From Paracoccaceae bacterium (lineage in GTDB: Bacteria; Pseudomonadota; Alphaproteobacteria; Rhodobacterales; Rhodobacteraceae): a stretch of 64,000 bases of DNA. Below are positions 54,852 to 63,573 of this stretch, piece after piece; positions within the stretch are counted from its first letter, which is position 1; every line of letters starts with the position of its first letter. Location of the stretch: NCBI GenBank assembly GCA_027013095.1, contig JALUYI010000035.1, forward strand, positions 62,001-126,000, read 5' to 3'. The position numbers and the translations under genes were made by a program. The notes beneath the pieces were generated by a model, which did no database searches, was not told the DNA's origin, and was given only the letters and a program-made list of their open reading frames with translations.

Positions 54852-56648
54852 ATGAGCGACACAGCCGAACAGACGAAAACCTATCAGGTTCTGGCGCGCA
54901 AATACCGTCCGGCCACCTTTGCCGATCTTGTCGGTCAGGAGGCGATGGTCCGCACCCTGAAAAACGCCTTTGCCGCTGGACGGATCGCGCAGGCGTTCAT
55001 TCTGACGGGCATCCGTGGCACCGGCAAGACGACCACCGCGCGCATCATTGCCAAGGGGATGAACTGTATCGGAGCGGACGGGCAGGGCGGCCCCACGACC
55101 GAGCCATGTGGGCACTGTGAACACTGCGTCTCGATCATGCAAGGCAGCCATGTGGACGTGATCGAGATGGACGGCGCCAGCCAGACCCGCATCGATGATA
55201 TCCGCAGCAATATTCTGGACAGCGTTCACTATGCCCCGGCCTCGGCGCGCTACAAGATCTACATCATCGACGAGGTTCACATGCTTTCGACCAGCGCTTT
55301 CAACGCGCTGTTGAAAACACTGGAAGAACCGCCAAAACACGTCAAATTCATCTTTGCGACGACCGAAATCCGCAAGGTTCCGGTAACCGTCCTCAGCCGC
55401 TGCCAGCGCTTTGATCTGCGCCGGATGGAGCCCGAGGATACCATGGCCTATCTCAGGAAACTGGCCGATCTGGAAGGGGCGCAAATTTCGGACGAGGCGC
55501 TGGCGCTGATCACCCGTGCCGCTGAGGGGTCGATGCGTGATGCGGTCTCGATCCTCGATCAGGCCATCGCCCACGGGGCCGGTGAGACCGGCGCCGATCA
55601 GGTTCGGGCGATGCTGGGACTGGCGGATCGCGGGCGGGTTCTGGACCTGTTCGATCTGGTCATGAAGGGCGAGGCCGCTGCGGCGCTAAACGAATTGTCG
55701 GCGCAATACGCCGATGGGGCCGATCCCATGGCGGTGCTCAGGGATCTGGCCGAGGTCACCCATTGGACGTCGCTGATCAAGATTACGCCCGAGGCGCTGG
55801 AGGATCCGACCGTCAGCCCGGACGAGCGCGCGCGCGGGGCCGAGATGGCCGCGCGTCTGTCCATGCGGGCACTGACACGGATGTGGCAGATGCTGCTGAA
55901 GGCGCTGGAAGAGGTCGCCAGCGCACCCAATGTCATGATGGCGGCGGAAATGGCGATCATCCGCCTGACCCATGTTGCCGAACTGCCCGACCCCGAAGAT
56001 TTGGTGCGAAAACTGCAGGGCATGCCAGTTGGCGGCGGCGGTTTGGCTGGCCGTCGTGGCGGCGGTGGAACCGACGCTCCCGGTGTAGGGGCCGGCGCAC
56101 AAGGCGCGCAAGATGCGGGGAGCGTACCGATATCGAGACAGCAACACCCGGCGCCGACGCATGGCGGCGGGCCGCTGGCCATGGCCGTGCCAGCCCCCGA
56201 GGCCGCCCTTGCCCGGTTTCCCAGCTTTACGCACGTCGTTGCCCTGATCCGGGCCAATCGCGACATGCAGTTGCTGGTCGAGATAGAGGACAATTTCCGT
56301 CTGGTACGCTACAGTCCCGGACGGATCGAATTCCAGATGACAGAAAACACCCCGCGCAATCTGGCCCTCGATTTGGCCCGCCGGTTGCAGAGCTGGACCG
56401 GCGTGCGCTGGGTGGTCAGCGTCGTCAACGACGGGGGCGGGGCAACGATTGCCGAAACGCGCCGTGCGGCACGGGACGATCTGCAGGCTCAGGCGATGAC
56501 GCACCCTCTGGTGCAGGAGGTTCTGAAATATTTTCCGGGGGCCGAAATCCGTGAGGTGCGCAGCGAAACCGCGGATGATTCCGCGGCCGTTCTGCCCATC
56601 GACCCCGAGGATGCCGCCGATGATTGGGACCCGTTTGAACGGGATTAG
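54852..56648 (+). CDS. dnaX: DNA polymerase III subunits gamma and tau
   Basis: This 598-residue clamp-loader ATPase has Walker A GIRGTGKT (residues 53-60) and zinc ligands Cys72, Cys86, Cys89 and Cys92. The DExx-type box is IYIIDEVHMLS, and the sensor/arginine region is ATTEIRKVPVTVLSRCQRF. Domain III follows. A Gly/Ala-rich linker (about residues 395-440) joins the C-terminal tau part that contacts polymerase alpha and DnaB. I saw no A-AAA-AAG slippery site inside the gene, so a frameshifted gamma form is not predicted from sequence. It starts the dnaX-ybaB-recR run. Confidence 0.96.
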   Translation: MSDTAEQTKTYQVLARKYRPATFADLVGQEAMVRTLKNAFAAGRIAQAFILTGIRGTGKTTTARIIAKGMNCIGADGQGGPTTEPCGHCEHCVSIMQGSHVDVIEMDGASQTRIDDIRSNILDSVHYAPASARYKIYIIDEVHMLSTSAFNALLKTLEEPPKHVKFIFATTEIRKVPVTVLSRCQRFDLRRMEPEDTMAYLRKLADLEGAQISDEALALITRAAEGSMRDAVSILDQAIAHGAGETGADQVRAMLGLADRGRVLDLFDLVMKGEAAAALNELSAQYADGADPMAVLRDLAEVTHWTSLIKITPEALEDPTVSPDERARGAEMAARLSMRALTRMWQMLLKALEEVASAPNVMMAAEMAIIRLTHVAELPDPEDLVRKLQGMPVGGGGLAGRRGGGGTDAPGVGAGAQGAQDAGSVPISRQQHPAPTHGGGPLAMAVPAPEAALARFPSFTHVVALIRANRDMQLLVEIEDNFRLVRYSPGRIEFQMTENTPRNLALDLARRLQSWTGVRWVVSVVNDGGGATIAETRRAARDDLQAQAMTHPLVQEVLKYFPGAEIREVRSETADDSAAVLPIDPEDAADDWDPFERD

Positions 56649-56670
56649 ACAAAAAGGAAAAGGAGCCGCA

Positions 56671-57015
56671 ATGCTGAAAGGTCTGGGTGGCCTTGGCGAC
56701 ATGGCCAAGATGATGAAACAAGCGCAGGAAATGCAGGGCAAGATGGCCGAGATTCAGGCCAGTCTGGACCAGATCAACGTGGTTGGTCAGTCCGGCGCCG
56801 GGATGGTTGTTGCCACGACCAGTGCCAAGGGCAACCTGAAGGCGCTGGAGATTGACCCGTCGTTGCTGACCCCTGACGACAAGGACGCGCTTGAGGATCT
56901 GATCGTTGCGGCGGTTCGGGACGCCCAGACCAAGGCGGCCGAGACGCAAGCGGCGGAAATGGCCAAGCTGACCGAAGGGCTGAACCTGCCTCAGGGCATG
57001 AAGCTGCCGTTCTGA
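56671..57015 (+). CDS. YbaB/EbfC family nucleoid-associated protein
   Basis: This 114-residue protein with [27 protein letters not shown] at the N terminus and a helical C terminus belongs to the YbaB/EbfC family, which binds DNA as a dimer. AAGGAAAAGGAGCC precedes ATG 56671, 22 bp after the dnaX stop. recR starts 10 bp downstream. The trio is common in bacteria and linked to recombination repair. Confidence 0.95.
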   Translation: MLKGLGGLGDMAKMMKQAQEMQGKMAEIQASLDQINVVGQSGAGMVVATTSAKGNLKALEIDPSLLTPDDKDALEDLIVAAVRDAQTKAAETQAAEMAKLTEGLNLPQGMKLPF

Positions 57016-57025
57016 GGAGGCCGTC

Positions 57026-57625
57026 GTGACCGGCCCTGACGGCGATATCGAGGCGCTGATTGCGCTGATGGCCCGATTGCCGGGGCTTGGACCGCGCTCG
57101 GCGCGCCGGGCTGTTCTCAGCATGATCAAAAAGCGGGGCGTCCTGATGGAGCCGCTGGCCTCCGCCCTGCAACGGGTGGCGATCAGCGCCCGCGAATGCG
57201 TGACCTGCGGAAACATCTCGACCCGGGAAACCTGTGTGATCTGCGCGTCAGAAAAACGCGCCAATGGCACGCTCTGCGTCGTCGAGGATGTCGCCGATCT
57301 CTGGGCGATGGAACGCTCGGGCGTGTTTGCCGGGCGCTACCATGTGCTGGGGGGGGTGCTGTCGGCGCTGGACAATGTGGGGCCGGACGATCTGCGCATA
57401 CCGCTGTTGCGCGGGCGCGTGCGCGAGGAGGGCATCACCGAGGTCATTCTGGCCCTGAACGCCACCGTCGATGGGCAGACGACAGCGCATTACATCGCCG
57501 ATGAGCTGCACGGAACCGGCGTCGCGGTGACATCGCTGGCCCAAGGCGTGCCGATCGGCGGAGAGTTGGACTATCTTGACGACGGGACGATCTCGGCGGC
57601 GCTGCGGGCGCGACGGGCGCTGTGA
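57026..57625 (+). CDS. recR: Recombination mediator RecR
   Basis: This 199-residue protein loads RecA with RecO at gapped DNA. Features are the N-terminal helix-hairpin-helix ([16 protein letters not shown]), zinc ligands Cys58, Cys61, Cys70 and Cys73, and a Toprim domain ([28 protein letters not shown]). GTG 57026 follows GAGGAGGCC. Length is normal. Confidence 0.96.
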   Translation: MTGPDGDIEALIALMARLPGLGPRSARRAVLSMIKKRGVLMEPLASALQRVAISARECVTCGNISTRETCVICASEKRANGTLCVVEDVADLWAMERSGVFAGRYHVLGGVLSALDNVGPDDLRIPLLRGRVREEGITEVILALNATVDGQTTAHYIADELHGTGVAVTSLAQGVPIGGELDYLDDGTISAALRARRAL

Positions 57626-57654
57626 TCGCCAGAACCTGACCCCGCACGCAAAAT

Positions 57655-57680
57655 CCCGCCGCGTTCGGGGGCGTGGCGGG
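57655..57680. terminator. Possible bidirectional terminator between recR and rpmG
   Basis: CCCGCCGCG (57655-57663) pairs with CGTGGCGGG (57672-57680), one G-U, around an eight-base loop. Minus-strand continuation GGATTTTG offers a short T run for rpmG. The plus side lacks a T-tract. Confidence 0.45.
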
Positions 57681-57745
57681 TGCAAATCCTTGCGTTCATG
57701 GAGGAGAGGCCGTGGGTCGAGGAAGGGAGCAAGAGGGCGCTGGGC

Positions 57746-57913
57746 CTACTTGATCTTGCCTTCCTTGTATTCGACATGCTTGCGCGCCACCGGGTCGTAT
57801 TTGCGAACGACCATTTTTTCGGTCATCGTGCGGGCGTTTTTCTTGGTCACGTAAAAGTGGCCCGTATCGGCGGTCGAGTTCAGGCGAATCTTGATTGTGG
57901 TTGGCTTGGCCAT
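57746..57913 (-). CDS. rpmG: 50S ribosomal protein L33
   Basis: This 55-residue basic protein ([20 protein letters not shown] at the start, then [14 protein letters not shown] and [18 protein letters not shown] at the end) is L33. The Cys pairs of zinc-type L33 are absent, so it is the zinc-independent form typical of proteobacteria. It is convergent with recR and stands about 350 bp or less from rnpB on the same strand. Confidence 0.96.
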   Translation of the reverse strand: MAKPTTIKIRLNSTADTGHFYVTKKNARTMTEKMVVRKYDPVARKHVEYKEGKIK

Positions 57914-58019
57914 GTTAAGTCTCCTGTCGCGGGCGGCCCGCGTGTTGGCGACTCAAATTGCCGCCCTGAAATCTGGAACCTGCCTTTTATACGCGTGCGC
58001 CCTGCAGTCAAGGGCAAAG

Positions 58020-58398
58020 GCGCGCGGATGGCCTGTAAGCCGGATTCTGTCCAAAGGGCGTTGAACCCTTCTGGATGATCATTCATCTGGCCCTGCTGTT
58101 GCCAACAGGATCAAGCTGCCGACCCGGACCACCGGGCTGAAGAAACCCTGACGCAGGCGCCGTGTGGTCCCTATTTGGCATTGCTCCGGGTGGGGCTTGC
58201 CATGCGAGGCCTGTTGCCAGCCCTCCGGTGGGCTCTTACCCCACCTTTTCACCGTTACCCCCATGTGGGGGCAGTCTGTTTTCTGTGGCGCTTTCCCTCG
58301 GGTTGCCCCGGCCGGGCGTTACCCGGCACCCTTTCTTCATGGAGTCCGGACTTTCCTCGCGCGGGGGTGCCGCACGCGATCATCCAGCCATCCGCGCA
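58020..58398 (-). ncRNA. rnpB: RNase P RNA, bacterial class A
   Basis: Minus-strand reading gives the conserved 5' region with GAGGAAAGTCCGGACTCC, then the long class A body, and the 3' region ACAGAATCCGGCTTACAG. P1 forms between GCGCGGATGG at the 5' end (near 58397) and CCATCCGCGC at the 3' end (near 58021-58032). This RNA is the catalytic part of RNase P, which matures tRNA 5' ends. The frames reading through it on both strands are not genes. Ends are estimated to within a few bases. Confidence 0.94.
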
Positions 58399-58403
58399 GG
58401 GTT

Positions 58404-58432
58404 GATCTAGGGCCTGCCGAGGTTCGGGTCAA
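58404..58432 (-). promoter_or_regulatory. Predicted rnpB promoter inside the amidase gene end
   Basis: Minus-strand TTGACC (58432-58427) and TAGATC (58409-58404) are exactly 17 bases apart. Transcription would start near 58397, at the P1 helix. The TAG of the -10 is also the amidase stop codon. Confidence 0.7.
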
Positions 58433-59153
58433 CGGGGAAGCGTGCCGCCAGATCACAGGCCCGCGCCATGCTCTGCCCATCCAGCGCCCCCGTTGTCCCC
58501 GGCAAAAAGCGCAGGCGAAAGGCGGCAAGAAGGGTCTCTGGCGACGCCTCGGGATCATAGCCGATTGATGTGCATGCGGCGCGAAAAAGGGCCGGGTCGG
58601 GTGACACCGGCCTCGGGTTGGCGGGCCAGACCGACAGGCCTTGACGCGCAAGGCGCTGCCAGTCGAATTTGGGTCCGGGGTCGGCCTTTCGCGCCGGGGC
58701 CATGTCGGAATGGGCGATTACGCGCTCGGGCGGGATCTGCCAGCGGGCAAGGATTGTGGACAGCAGTTCGTCAAGCGCATCCATCTGTGCGGCGCTGAAC
58801 GGCGGGAATCCGGCCAGCGGCCCGCTATTAGCCAGCTCGATCCCGATTGAGTGCGAGTTTACGTCCCGCACCTGCCCCCAGCGTCCGGTGCCCGCGTGCC
58901 AGGCTCGACGGGTTTCGCTGACAAGCCGGACGATTTCGCCGCTTTCGGCGATCAGGTAATGCGCCGAAACCTCGGCCCGGGGGTCACACAGTCGGGCCAT
59001 CGCGGCGGCGCTGGTTTGCATTGCAGTGTGGTGCAAAACCACCATGTCGGGCGGTTTTCCATGTCGGCGCGGACCGTGGTTTGGCGAGTGGATTTCTGTC
59101 GCCTTCACGTCTACGCCTCGGGGCTTGGACCTTGGGACAGCCCTGCGGGGCAT
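58407..59153 (-). CDS. N-acetylmuramoyl-L-alanine amidase (AmpD/Amidase_2 type)
   Basis: This 248-residue zinc amidase cleaves the bond between muramic acid and L-Ala in peptidoglycan. Zinc-site features are VVLHHTAM (His), a tryptophan/His block RRAWHAGTGRWG, NSHSIGIELAN and VIAHSDMAPARKADPG (His and Asp). The C-terminal part carries a peptidoglycan-binding-like segment (FRAACTSIGYDPEASPETLLAAFRLRF). No signal peptide is seen, suggesting a cytoplasmic AmpD-like recycling role, unless GTG 59108 is the start. It begins 1 bp after the upstream lipoprotein gene, so they are cotranscribed. Confidence 0.88.
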   Translation of the reverse strand: MPRRAVPRSKPRGVDVKATEIHSPNHGPRRHGKPPDMVVLHHTAMQTSAAAMARLCDPRAEVSAHYLIAESGEIVRLVSETRRAWHAGTGRWGQVRDVNSHSIGIELANSGPLAGFPPFSAAQMDALDELLSTILARWQIPPERVIAHSDMAPARKADPGPKFDWQRLARQGLSVWPANPRPVSPDPALFRAACTSIGYDPEASPETLLAAFRLRFLPGTTGALDGQSMARACDLAARFPVDPNLGRP

Positions 59154-59154
59154 C

Positions 59155-59778
59155 CTATTTCTTGACCAGTTTGCGATAGGTGTCCGGCGACCAGCTACAG
59201 GCAAACCCGTCACCGTCCGGATCAAGGTTCAGCGGATCCCGGCGTGGCCCTCCCGCGCGCAGAAAGGCCAGCTGCGCCTGATCTGATTCATCATAGCGCG
59301 CACAGTTCCGTTTTGCCAGTTGTGCGCCCAACGGGTTGAACCGCGAGTATTTTTTTACCCCAAGCGGGTTTGTCGTGCTCAGTGCGTATTGCACGACGCT
59401 GATGGTCTTTACCCGCTTGGGCAGCTTGGTCGGGGCAATGACCTTGAATTCCTTGCGCTGGGCCTGCAGCAGCGCCTTGTCCTGCTCGATCGAGACCTTT
59501 TCGGTCACCGCACCAAAGTCCTGAGTATCGGAAATCTTCGGATGGTTCGTGGTGACAAGGGCCACAGCATCCGCCGTCTTGCCCTGATCGGTCGCGCTGT
59601 TCGTGGCGGTTGCCGTATCGGCATTGGCGGTTTGACTGGCGGTCTGATCGCTCGCCTGCGTGGCGACGGGTTGCTGCGTATCCGCAACGGCCACCTTGTC
59701 AGACGGCGGGGTGGCGGATGGCGCGGTCTCGCAGGCGGCAAGGATCAACAGTGCAAAAAATGGTGATCGGCGGCGCAT
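59155..59778 (-). CDS. Lipoprotein with a C-terminal excalibur-like calcium motif
   Basis: This 207-residue lipoprotein has lipobox LAAC (Cys16). A Thr/Ala/Gln/Asp-rich disordered stretch follows, then a folded C-terminal part ending DPLNLDPDGDGFACSWSPD. DxDxDGxxC with an earlier Cys (KRNCARYDE) matches the excalibur motif, a small calcium-binding, disulfide-bonded unit found in surface proteins. Function is unknown. The amidase gene begins 1 bp after its stop. Confidence 0.78.
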   Translation of the reverse strand: MRRRSPFFALLILAACETAPSATPPSDKVAVADTQQPVATQASDQTASQTANADTATATNSATDQGKTADAVALVTTNHPKISDTQDFGAVTEKVSIEQDKALLQAQRKEFKVIAPTKLPKRVKTISVVQYALSTTNPLGVKKYSRFNPLGAQLAKRNCARYDESDQAQLAFLRAGGPRRDPLNLDPDGDGFACSWSPDTYRKLVKK

Positions 59779-59817
59779 TATTTCCCTCCGGATTGGAAAT
59801 ATCCTGTTTTCAGCCTC

Positions 59818-61305
59818 TTACCACCATTTTTCAGGTTTTGAAACAAACCCGACAGCTTGTTCCAGCACATAGGCGGAATTCAGCATATCGGCCTCTTCCC
59901 ATGGGCGCCCGATCAGTTGTAGGCCCAAGGGCAGGCCGTCCTTGTCCAGCCCGGCGGGAACCGAGACCCCCGGCAGGCCGGCAAGGTTGACCGTGACCGT
60001 GAACACGTCATTGAGATACATCTTGACCGGGTCCTGATCGGCCATCTCGCCAAGGCCGAATGCCGCCGAGGGGGTGGTCGGAGTCAGGATCGCGTCGATG
60101 CCACTGGCAAAGACCGTTTCAAAGTCGCGCTTGATCAAGGCCCGCACCCGTCGCGCGCGGTTGTAATACGCGTCGTAAAAGCCGGCGGACAGGACGTAGG
60201 TTCCGATCATCACCCGACGCTGAACCTCGGCCCCGAACCCTTCGGCGCGGGTCTTTTCATACATTTCCGTGATGCCTTCGTTTGCATCGAGCGCCGCGCG
60301 AAGGCCGTATTTAACGCCGTCATAGCGCGCAAGGTTGCTCGAGGCCTCGGCCGGGGCGATCACATAATAGGCGGGCAGGGCGTATTTCGTGTGCGGCAGG
60401 CTGACATCGATGATCTCTGCCCCCGCGTCGCGCAGCATGTCCGCCCCCTGCGCCCAGAGCGACTCGATCTCGCCGGGCATCCCCTCGAGGCGGTATTCCT
60501 TTGGCAGGCCGATCTTTTTGCCGCGGATATCGCCGCTCAGCGCTGCCTCGAAATCCGGCACCGGCAGGTTGGCGCTGGTGCTGTCCTTGGGGTCGTGTCC
60601 GGCCATGGCCTTTAGCAGGATCGCCGCATCGCGCACATCCTTTGTCATCGGCCCGGCCTGATCCAGCGAACTGGCAAATGCAATGATTCCCCAGCGCGAG
60701 CACCGCCCGTATGTCGGCTTGACCCCGACAATGCCGGTAAAGGCGGCCGGCTGGCGGATCGAGCCACCGGTATCCGTTCCGGTCGCGGCCAGACACAGAT
60801 CGGCCGCTACTGCCGCGCCCGAGCCCCCTGATGAGCCCCCCGGAGTAAGGCGCGTATCGGTGTCTCGGCGCCGCCACGGGCTGGTGACCGGCCCGTAGAT
60901 CGAGGTCTCGTTGGATGAGCCCATGGCGAATTCATCCATGTTCAGCTTGCCCAGCATGACCGCGCCCTGATCCCACAAGCCTTGTGTGATCGTGCTTTCG
61001 TATTCTGGCTTGAACCCGGTCAGAATGTTCGAGGCTGCCTGCGAGGCAACCCCGCGTGTGCAGTAAAGATCCTTGATGCCAAGGGGAATACCGCAAAGGT
61101 CCGGGGCGTCGCCCGCCTTCAGGCGCGAGTCTGCCGCAGCGGCCTGAGCGCGCGCCCTGTCAAAGGTCGGGTGCACGACGGCGTTCAGCGTATCGGCCCC
61201 CTCGATGGCCTGAATGCAGGCCTCCGTCAGCTCTGTCGAGGTCATGTCCCCGGCGCGCATGGCGTCGCGGGCGGCGGCAATCGTCAGTTTGTTCATCTCG
61301 CCCAT
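59818..61305 (-). CDS. gatA: Asp-tRNA(Asn)/Glu-tRNA(Gln) amidotransferase subunit A
   Basis: This 495-residue amidase subunit supplies ammonia for making Gln-tRNA(Gln) or Asn-tRNA(Asn). The Ser-cisSer-Lys triad region is intact: [14 protein letters not shown] (Lys), [15 protein letters not shown] and [14 protein letters not shown] (Ser residues). Length is normal. GGAGTAAGGC precedes ATG 61305; ATG 61296 is a possible internal start. It starts 4 bp after gatC. gatB is not in the window. Confidence 0.96.
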   Translation of the reverse strand: MGEMNKLTIAAARDAMRAGDMTSTELTEACIQAIEGADTLNAVVHPTFDRARAQAAAADSRLKAGDAPDLCGIPLGIKDLYCTRGVASQAASNILTGFKPEYESTITQGLWDQGAVMLGKLNMDEFAMGSSNETSIYGPVTSPWRRRDTDTRLTPGGSSGGSGAAVAADLCLAATGTDTGGSIRQPAAFTGIVGVKPTYGRCSRWGIIAFASSLDQAGPMTKDVRDAAILLKAMAGHDPKDSTSANLPVPDFEAALSGDIRGKKIGLPKEYRLEGMPGEIESLWAQGADMLRDAGAEIIDVSLPHTKYALPAYYVIAPAEASSNLARYDGVKYGLRAALDANEGITEMYEKTRAEGFGAEVQRRVMIGTYVLSAGFYDAYYNRARRVRALIKRDFETVFASGIDAILTPTTPSAAFGLGEMADQDPVKMYLNDVFTVTVNLAGLPGVSVPAGLDKDGLPLGLQLIGRPWEEADMLNSAYVLEQAVGFVSKPEKWW

Positions 61306-61309
61306 TGCC

Positions 61310-61597
61310 TTACTCCACCACTTTGGGCACTGCGAAAAACCCCTCGCGGGCGTCGGGCGCATTGGCCAGAATCTTGTCGGGATAGCCCCCGTCCGTCACC
61401 ACATCGGCGCGCCGTGGCAGGGCCATCGGCGTGACCGAGGTCATCGGATCGACTCCGTCGATATCGACCTCGTTCAACTGCTCCATAAAACCCAGTATGT
61501 GGCTCAGTTCGCCAGCCAGCGCCTCGAGGTCATCCGAGGCAACGCGGATGCGCGCCAGATGTGCCACGCGGCGCGCCGTGTCCTTGTCAATCGACAT
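61310..61597 (-). CDS. gatC: Asp-tRNA(Asn)/Glu-tRNA(Gln) amidotransferase subunit C
   Basis: This 95-residue small subunit holds GatA and GatB together. Signature: [45 protein letters not shown], then [10 protein letters not shown]-like [27 protein letters not shown]. It heads the gatCA pair and is divergent from the UPF0173 gene across a 271-bp gap with no other gene visible. Confidence 0.96.
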   Translation of the reverse strand: MSIDKDTARRVAHLARIRVASDDLEALAGELSHILGFMEQLNEVDIDGVDPMTSVTPMALPRRADVVTDGGYPDKILANAPDAREGFFAVPKVVE

Positions 61598-61868
61598 CTT
61601 GAGAAATCCTCTTCATTCCGTGCGCTTCCTTTACCCGCCACGGACGCGCTTCGCAAGGCAGAGTCCGCCGACGCGGCCTTGCGCGAAAATGCCCATAGGC
61701 GGGATAAAAGGACTTTGGCGATTCAAAATCTCGTTGAAGCGCCATATCCCGGCCACTGGCCGGAAAAGCATCGCGCTTATAGTGGACTTTTTCGCCGTTG
61801 GCGAGGATATTTGCCTGACAGAAAGGCCGCGCGGGCGAGTCGCTGGCAGGGCTGCAAGGGAGAGTGAC

Positions 61869-62561
61869 ATGAAAATTATCTGGCTTGGCCATTCCGGCTT
61901 TCGCATTGAAATTGCAGATCAGGTGTTACTGGTGGACCCTTGGCTGGTGGGCAACCCCATGTTCCCCGAAGAGCGCAAGGCCCAGGCTATCACCGGCGCA
62001 ACCCATGTGCTTGTCAGCCACGGCCACGGCGATCATTCCGGCAATGGCGGGGATATCGCGGGCGAACTGGGTATTCCGGTGGTCGGGATTTACGATCTCA
62101 TGCATTGGTGGGAAGAAAGCCGCGGTCTGACCACCATCGGCTTTAACAAGGGCGGCACGGTTGAGCTGGGCGAGGTCCGGGTGACGCTGGTCAACGCGCT
62201 CCATTCCTCCAGCGTGGATGGCAAGGACGGGCCGATCTATACCGGCAGCGAAGCGGGCTTTATCATCGAGGGCGAAGGGCACCGGATCTATTTTTCGGGA
62301 GACACCGATGTGATGATGGATATGGCGCTGTTTGAGGAATTGCACCATCCCGACATCGGCATTCTCTGTGCCGGGGGCTATTTCACCATGGACATGAAAC
62401 GGGCCGCCTTTGCGGCAAAGAAGTTCTTCAATTTCAAGACCGTGATCCCGTGCCATTACCGCACATTTCCGCTGCTGGAACAAAACGCCCGAGAAATGGT
62501 CGCGGCCCTGCCCGACGTGCGCGTGATCGAGCCTGAGGTTCTGGAGGCGATCGGGATATAG
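61869..62561 (+). CDS. UPF0173 family metal-dependent hydrolase (MBL fold)
   Basis: This 230-residue metallo-beta-lactamase-fold protein of the YtkL/UlaG-like UPF0173 group starts MKIIWLGHSGFRIEI. Metal ligands are HGHGDH (His51, His53, Asp55, His56), HSSS in NALHSSSVDG, GDTD in YFSGDTDV, and PCHYRTFP near the C terminus. Family members are magnesium or manganese hydrolases of unknown substrate. AAGGGAGAGTGAC precedes ATG 61869; the longer open frame upstream is not used. Confidence 0.93.
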   Translation: MKIIWLGHSGFRIEIADQVLLVDPWLVGNPMFPEERKAQAITGATHVLVSHGHGDHSGNGGDIAGELGIPVVGIYDLMHWWEESRGLTTIGFNKGGTVELGEVRVTLVNALHSSSVDGKDGPIYTGSEAGFIIEGEGHRIYFSGDTDVMMDMALFEELHHPDIGILCAGGYFTMDMKRAAFAAKKFFNFKTVIPCHYRTFPLLEQNAREMVAALPDVRVIEPEVLEAIGI

Positions 62562-62592
62562 CCAGTTGAGGTGGCACAGGCGGGTCTGGGTC

Positions 62593-62925
62593 CTAGGGTA
62601 GGAATTCGATCCGAAAGGGGCTGAGCTGCAGGCGGCCGGTGGCCGAGGTGTAGCGCACGAAGGTGAGGCGGGCAAAGCGGGGCTCATCCCCCGCCCGGCA
62701 GATGATTTCAAGGATTTGCAGGGTGCCTTTCTGCGCCTCGCGAAATTCGAGCGGCTGTTGGCAGTCATCAAGCGCGCCGACCCCGGCGGCCATGAACGAC
62801 AGGCTGGACGCTTTGCCGACGTATTTGCGCAAATCCGCCGGCCTGCGTGTTACGGGGCCGATCTGGGCAATTGTTGCGGCGGGCACAAGGCCAAACAGAG
62901 TTGTGGCAAGCAGAAGCAGTTTCAT
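62593..62925 (-). CDS. Exported protein of unknown function
   Basis: This 110-residue protein has signal peptide MKLLLLATTLFGLVPAATIA and a compact mature part with two cysteines (DDCQQPL, IICRAGDE) that could form a disulfide. Sequence suggests a small beta-rich domain (TLQILEIICRAG, FARLTFVRYTSATGRLQLSPFRIEFL). No family recognised. Convergent with the UPF0173 gene and divergent from the methyltransferase. Confidence 0.65.
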   Translation of the reverse strand: MKLLLLATTLFGLVPAATIAQIGPVTRRPADLRKYVGKASSLSFMAAGVGALDDCQQPLEFREAQKGTLQILEIICRAGDEPRFARLTFVRYTSATGRLQLSPFRIEFLP

Positions 62926-63090
62926 GGCAACAGCCTAGGGGGGTGCCGGGCAAAGGCAAGGCACGGTCGTTCAACTCTGCGTCAGGCCGGCACTCAGGCG
63001 CCACATCGGGGGCGGTGGTAAAAGGGATCAGAAGGCGGTAATCCTTTGCGGAATGACGCCATGTTCCGGTTTTCCAGAGGCTAAAAAAGG

Positions 63091-63573
63091 ATGCAGACAA
63101 TCATCGCTCAAAGCCTGACTTTTGCCTCTCCGCTGGGGACGATGTGCGTGGTTCAGGAGGGGACGGATATCACTCGTCTGTTCTGGGGTGACGGACTGGA
63201 CGTGGACCCGGCGGCCCAGGCAACGCCGCTGCTGATCGATGCGCGGGCACAGCTGATGGCCTATTTCAGCGGTCGTCTGAAGCGGTTTGATTTACCCCTG
63301 TCCTGCCCGGCAACCCCCTTTCAGCATGGTGTGCTGGAATCGATGATGTCGATTTCCTACGGGCGCACCAAGACCTATGGACAGATCGCCGGGTATGTCG
63401 ATGGCTCGGCGCAGGCGGTGGGGCGGGCGTGTGGCGCAAACCCGCTGCCGATCCTTATTCCCTGCCACCGGGTTGTTGGCGCCCATGGTCCGGGGGGGTA
63501 CTCCGGGCATGGCGGCATCGAGGCAAAACTGTTCCTCTTGCGCCTTGAGCACGCCGAAGGGATTCTGATTTGA
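63091..63573 (+). CDS. ogt: Methylated-DNA--protein-cysteine methyltransferase
   Basis: This 160-residue repair protein takes alkyl groups from O6-alkylguanine onto its own cysteine. The active-site block is LIPCHRVVGAHGPGGYSG with Cys125 in PCHRV. The helix-turn-helix region YGRTKTYGQIAGYV with the following GSAQAVGRACGANP fits. The short N-terminal domain makes it Ogt-like rather than Ada. Its end overlaps the transporter gene by 4 bp. Confidence 0.94.
   Translation: MQTIIAQSLTFASPLGTMCVVQEGTDITRLFWGDGLDVDPAAQATPLLIDARAQLMAYFSGRLKRFDLPLSCPATPFQHGVLESMMSISYGRTKTYGQIAGYVDGSAQAVGRACGANPLPILIPCHRVVGAHGPGGYSGHGGIEAKLFLLRLEHAEGILI

Noticed and set aside
56030-56150. Gly-rich repetitive stretch in dnaX, considered as a repeat array or frameshift site
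   Set aside because: It is the usual low-complexity linker between gamma and tau domains. No slippery heptamer occurs inside the gene; the A-rich run at 56649-56663 is after the stop and serves as the ybaB ribosome site.
58162-58568. Plus-strand open frames over 58162-58568
   Set aside because: They lie over RNase P RNA and the amidase end on the other strand; composition reflects RNA structure, not a protein.
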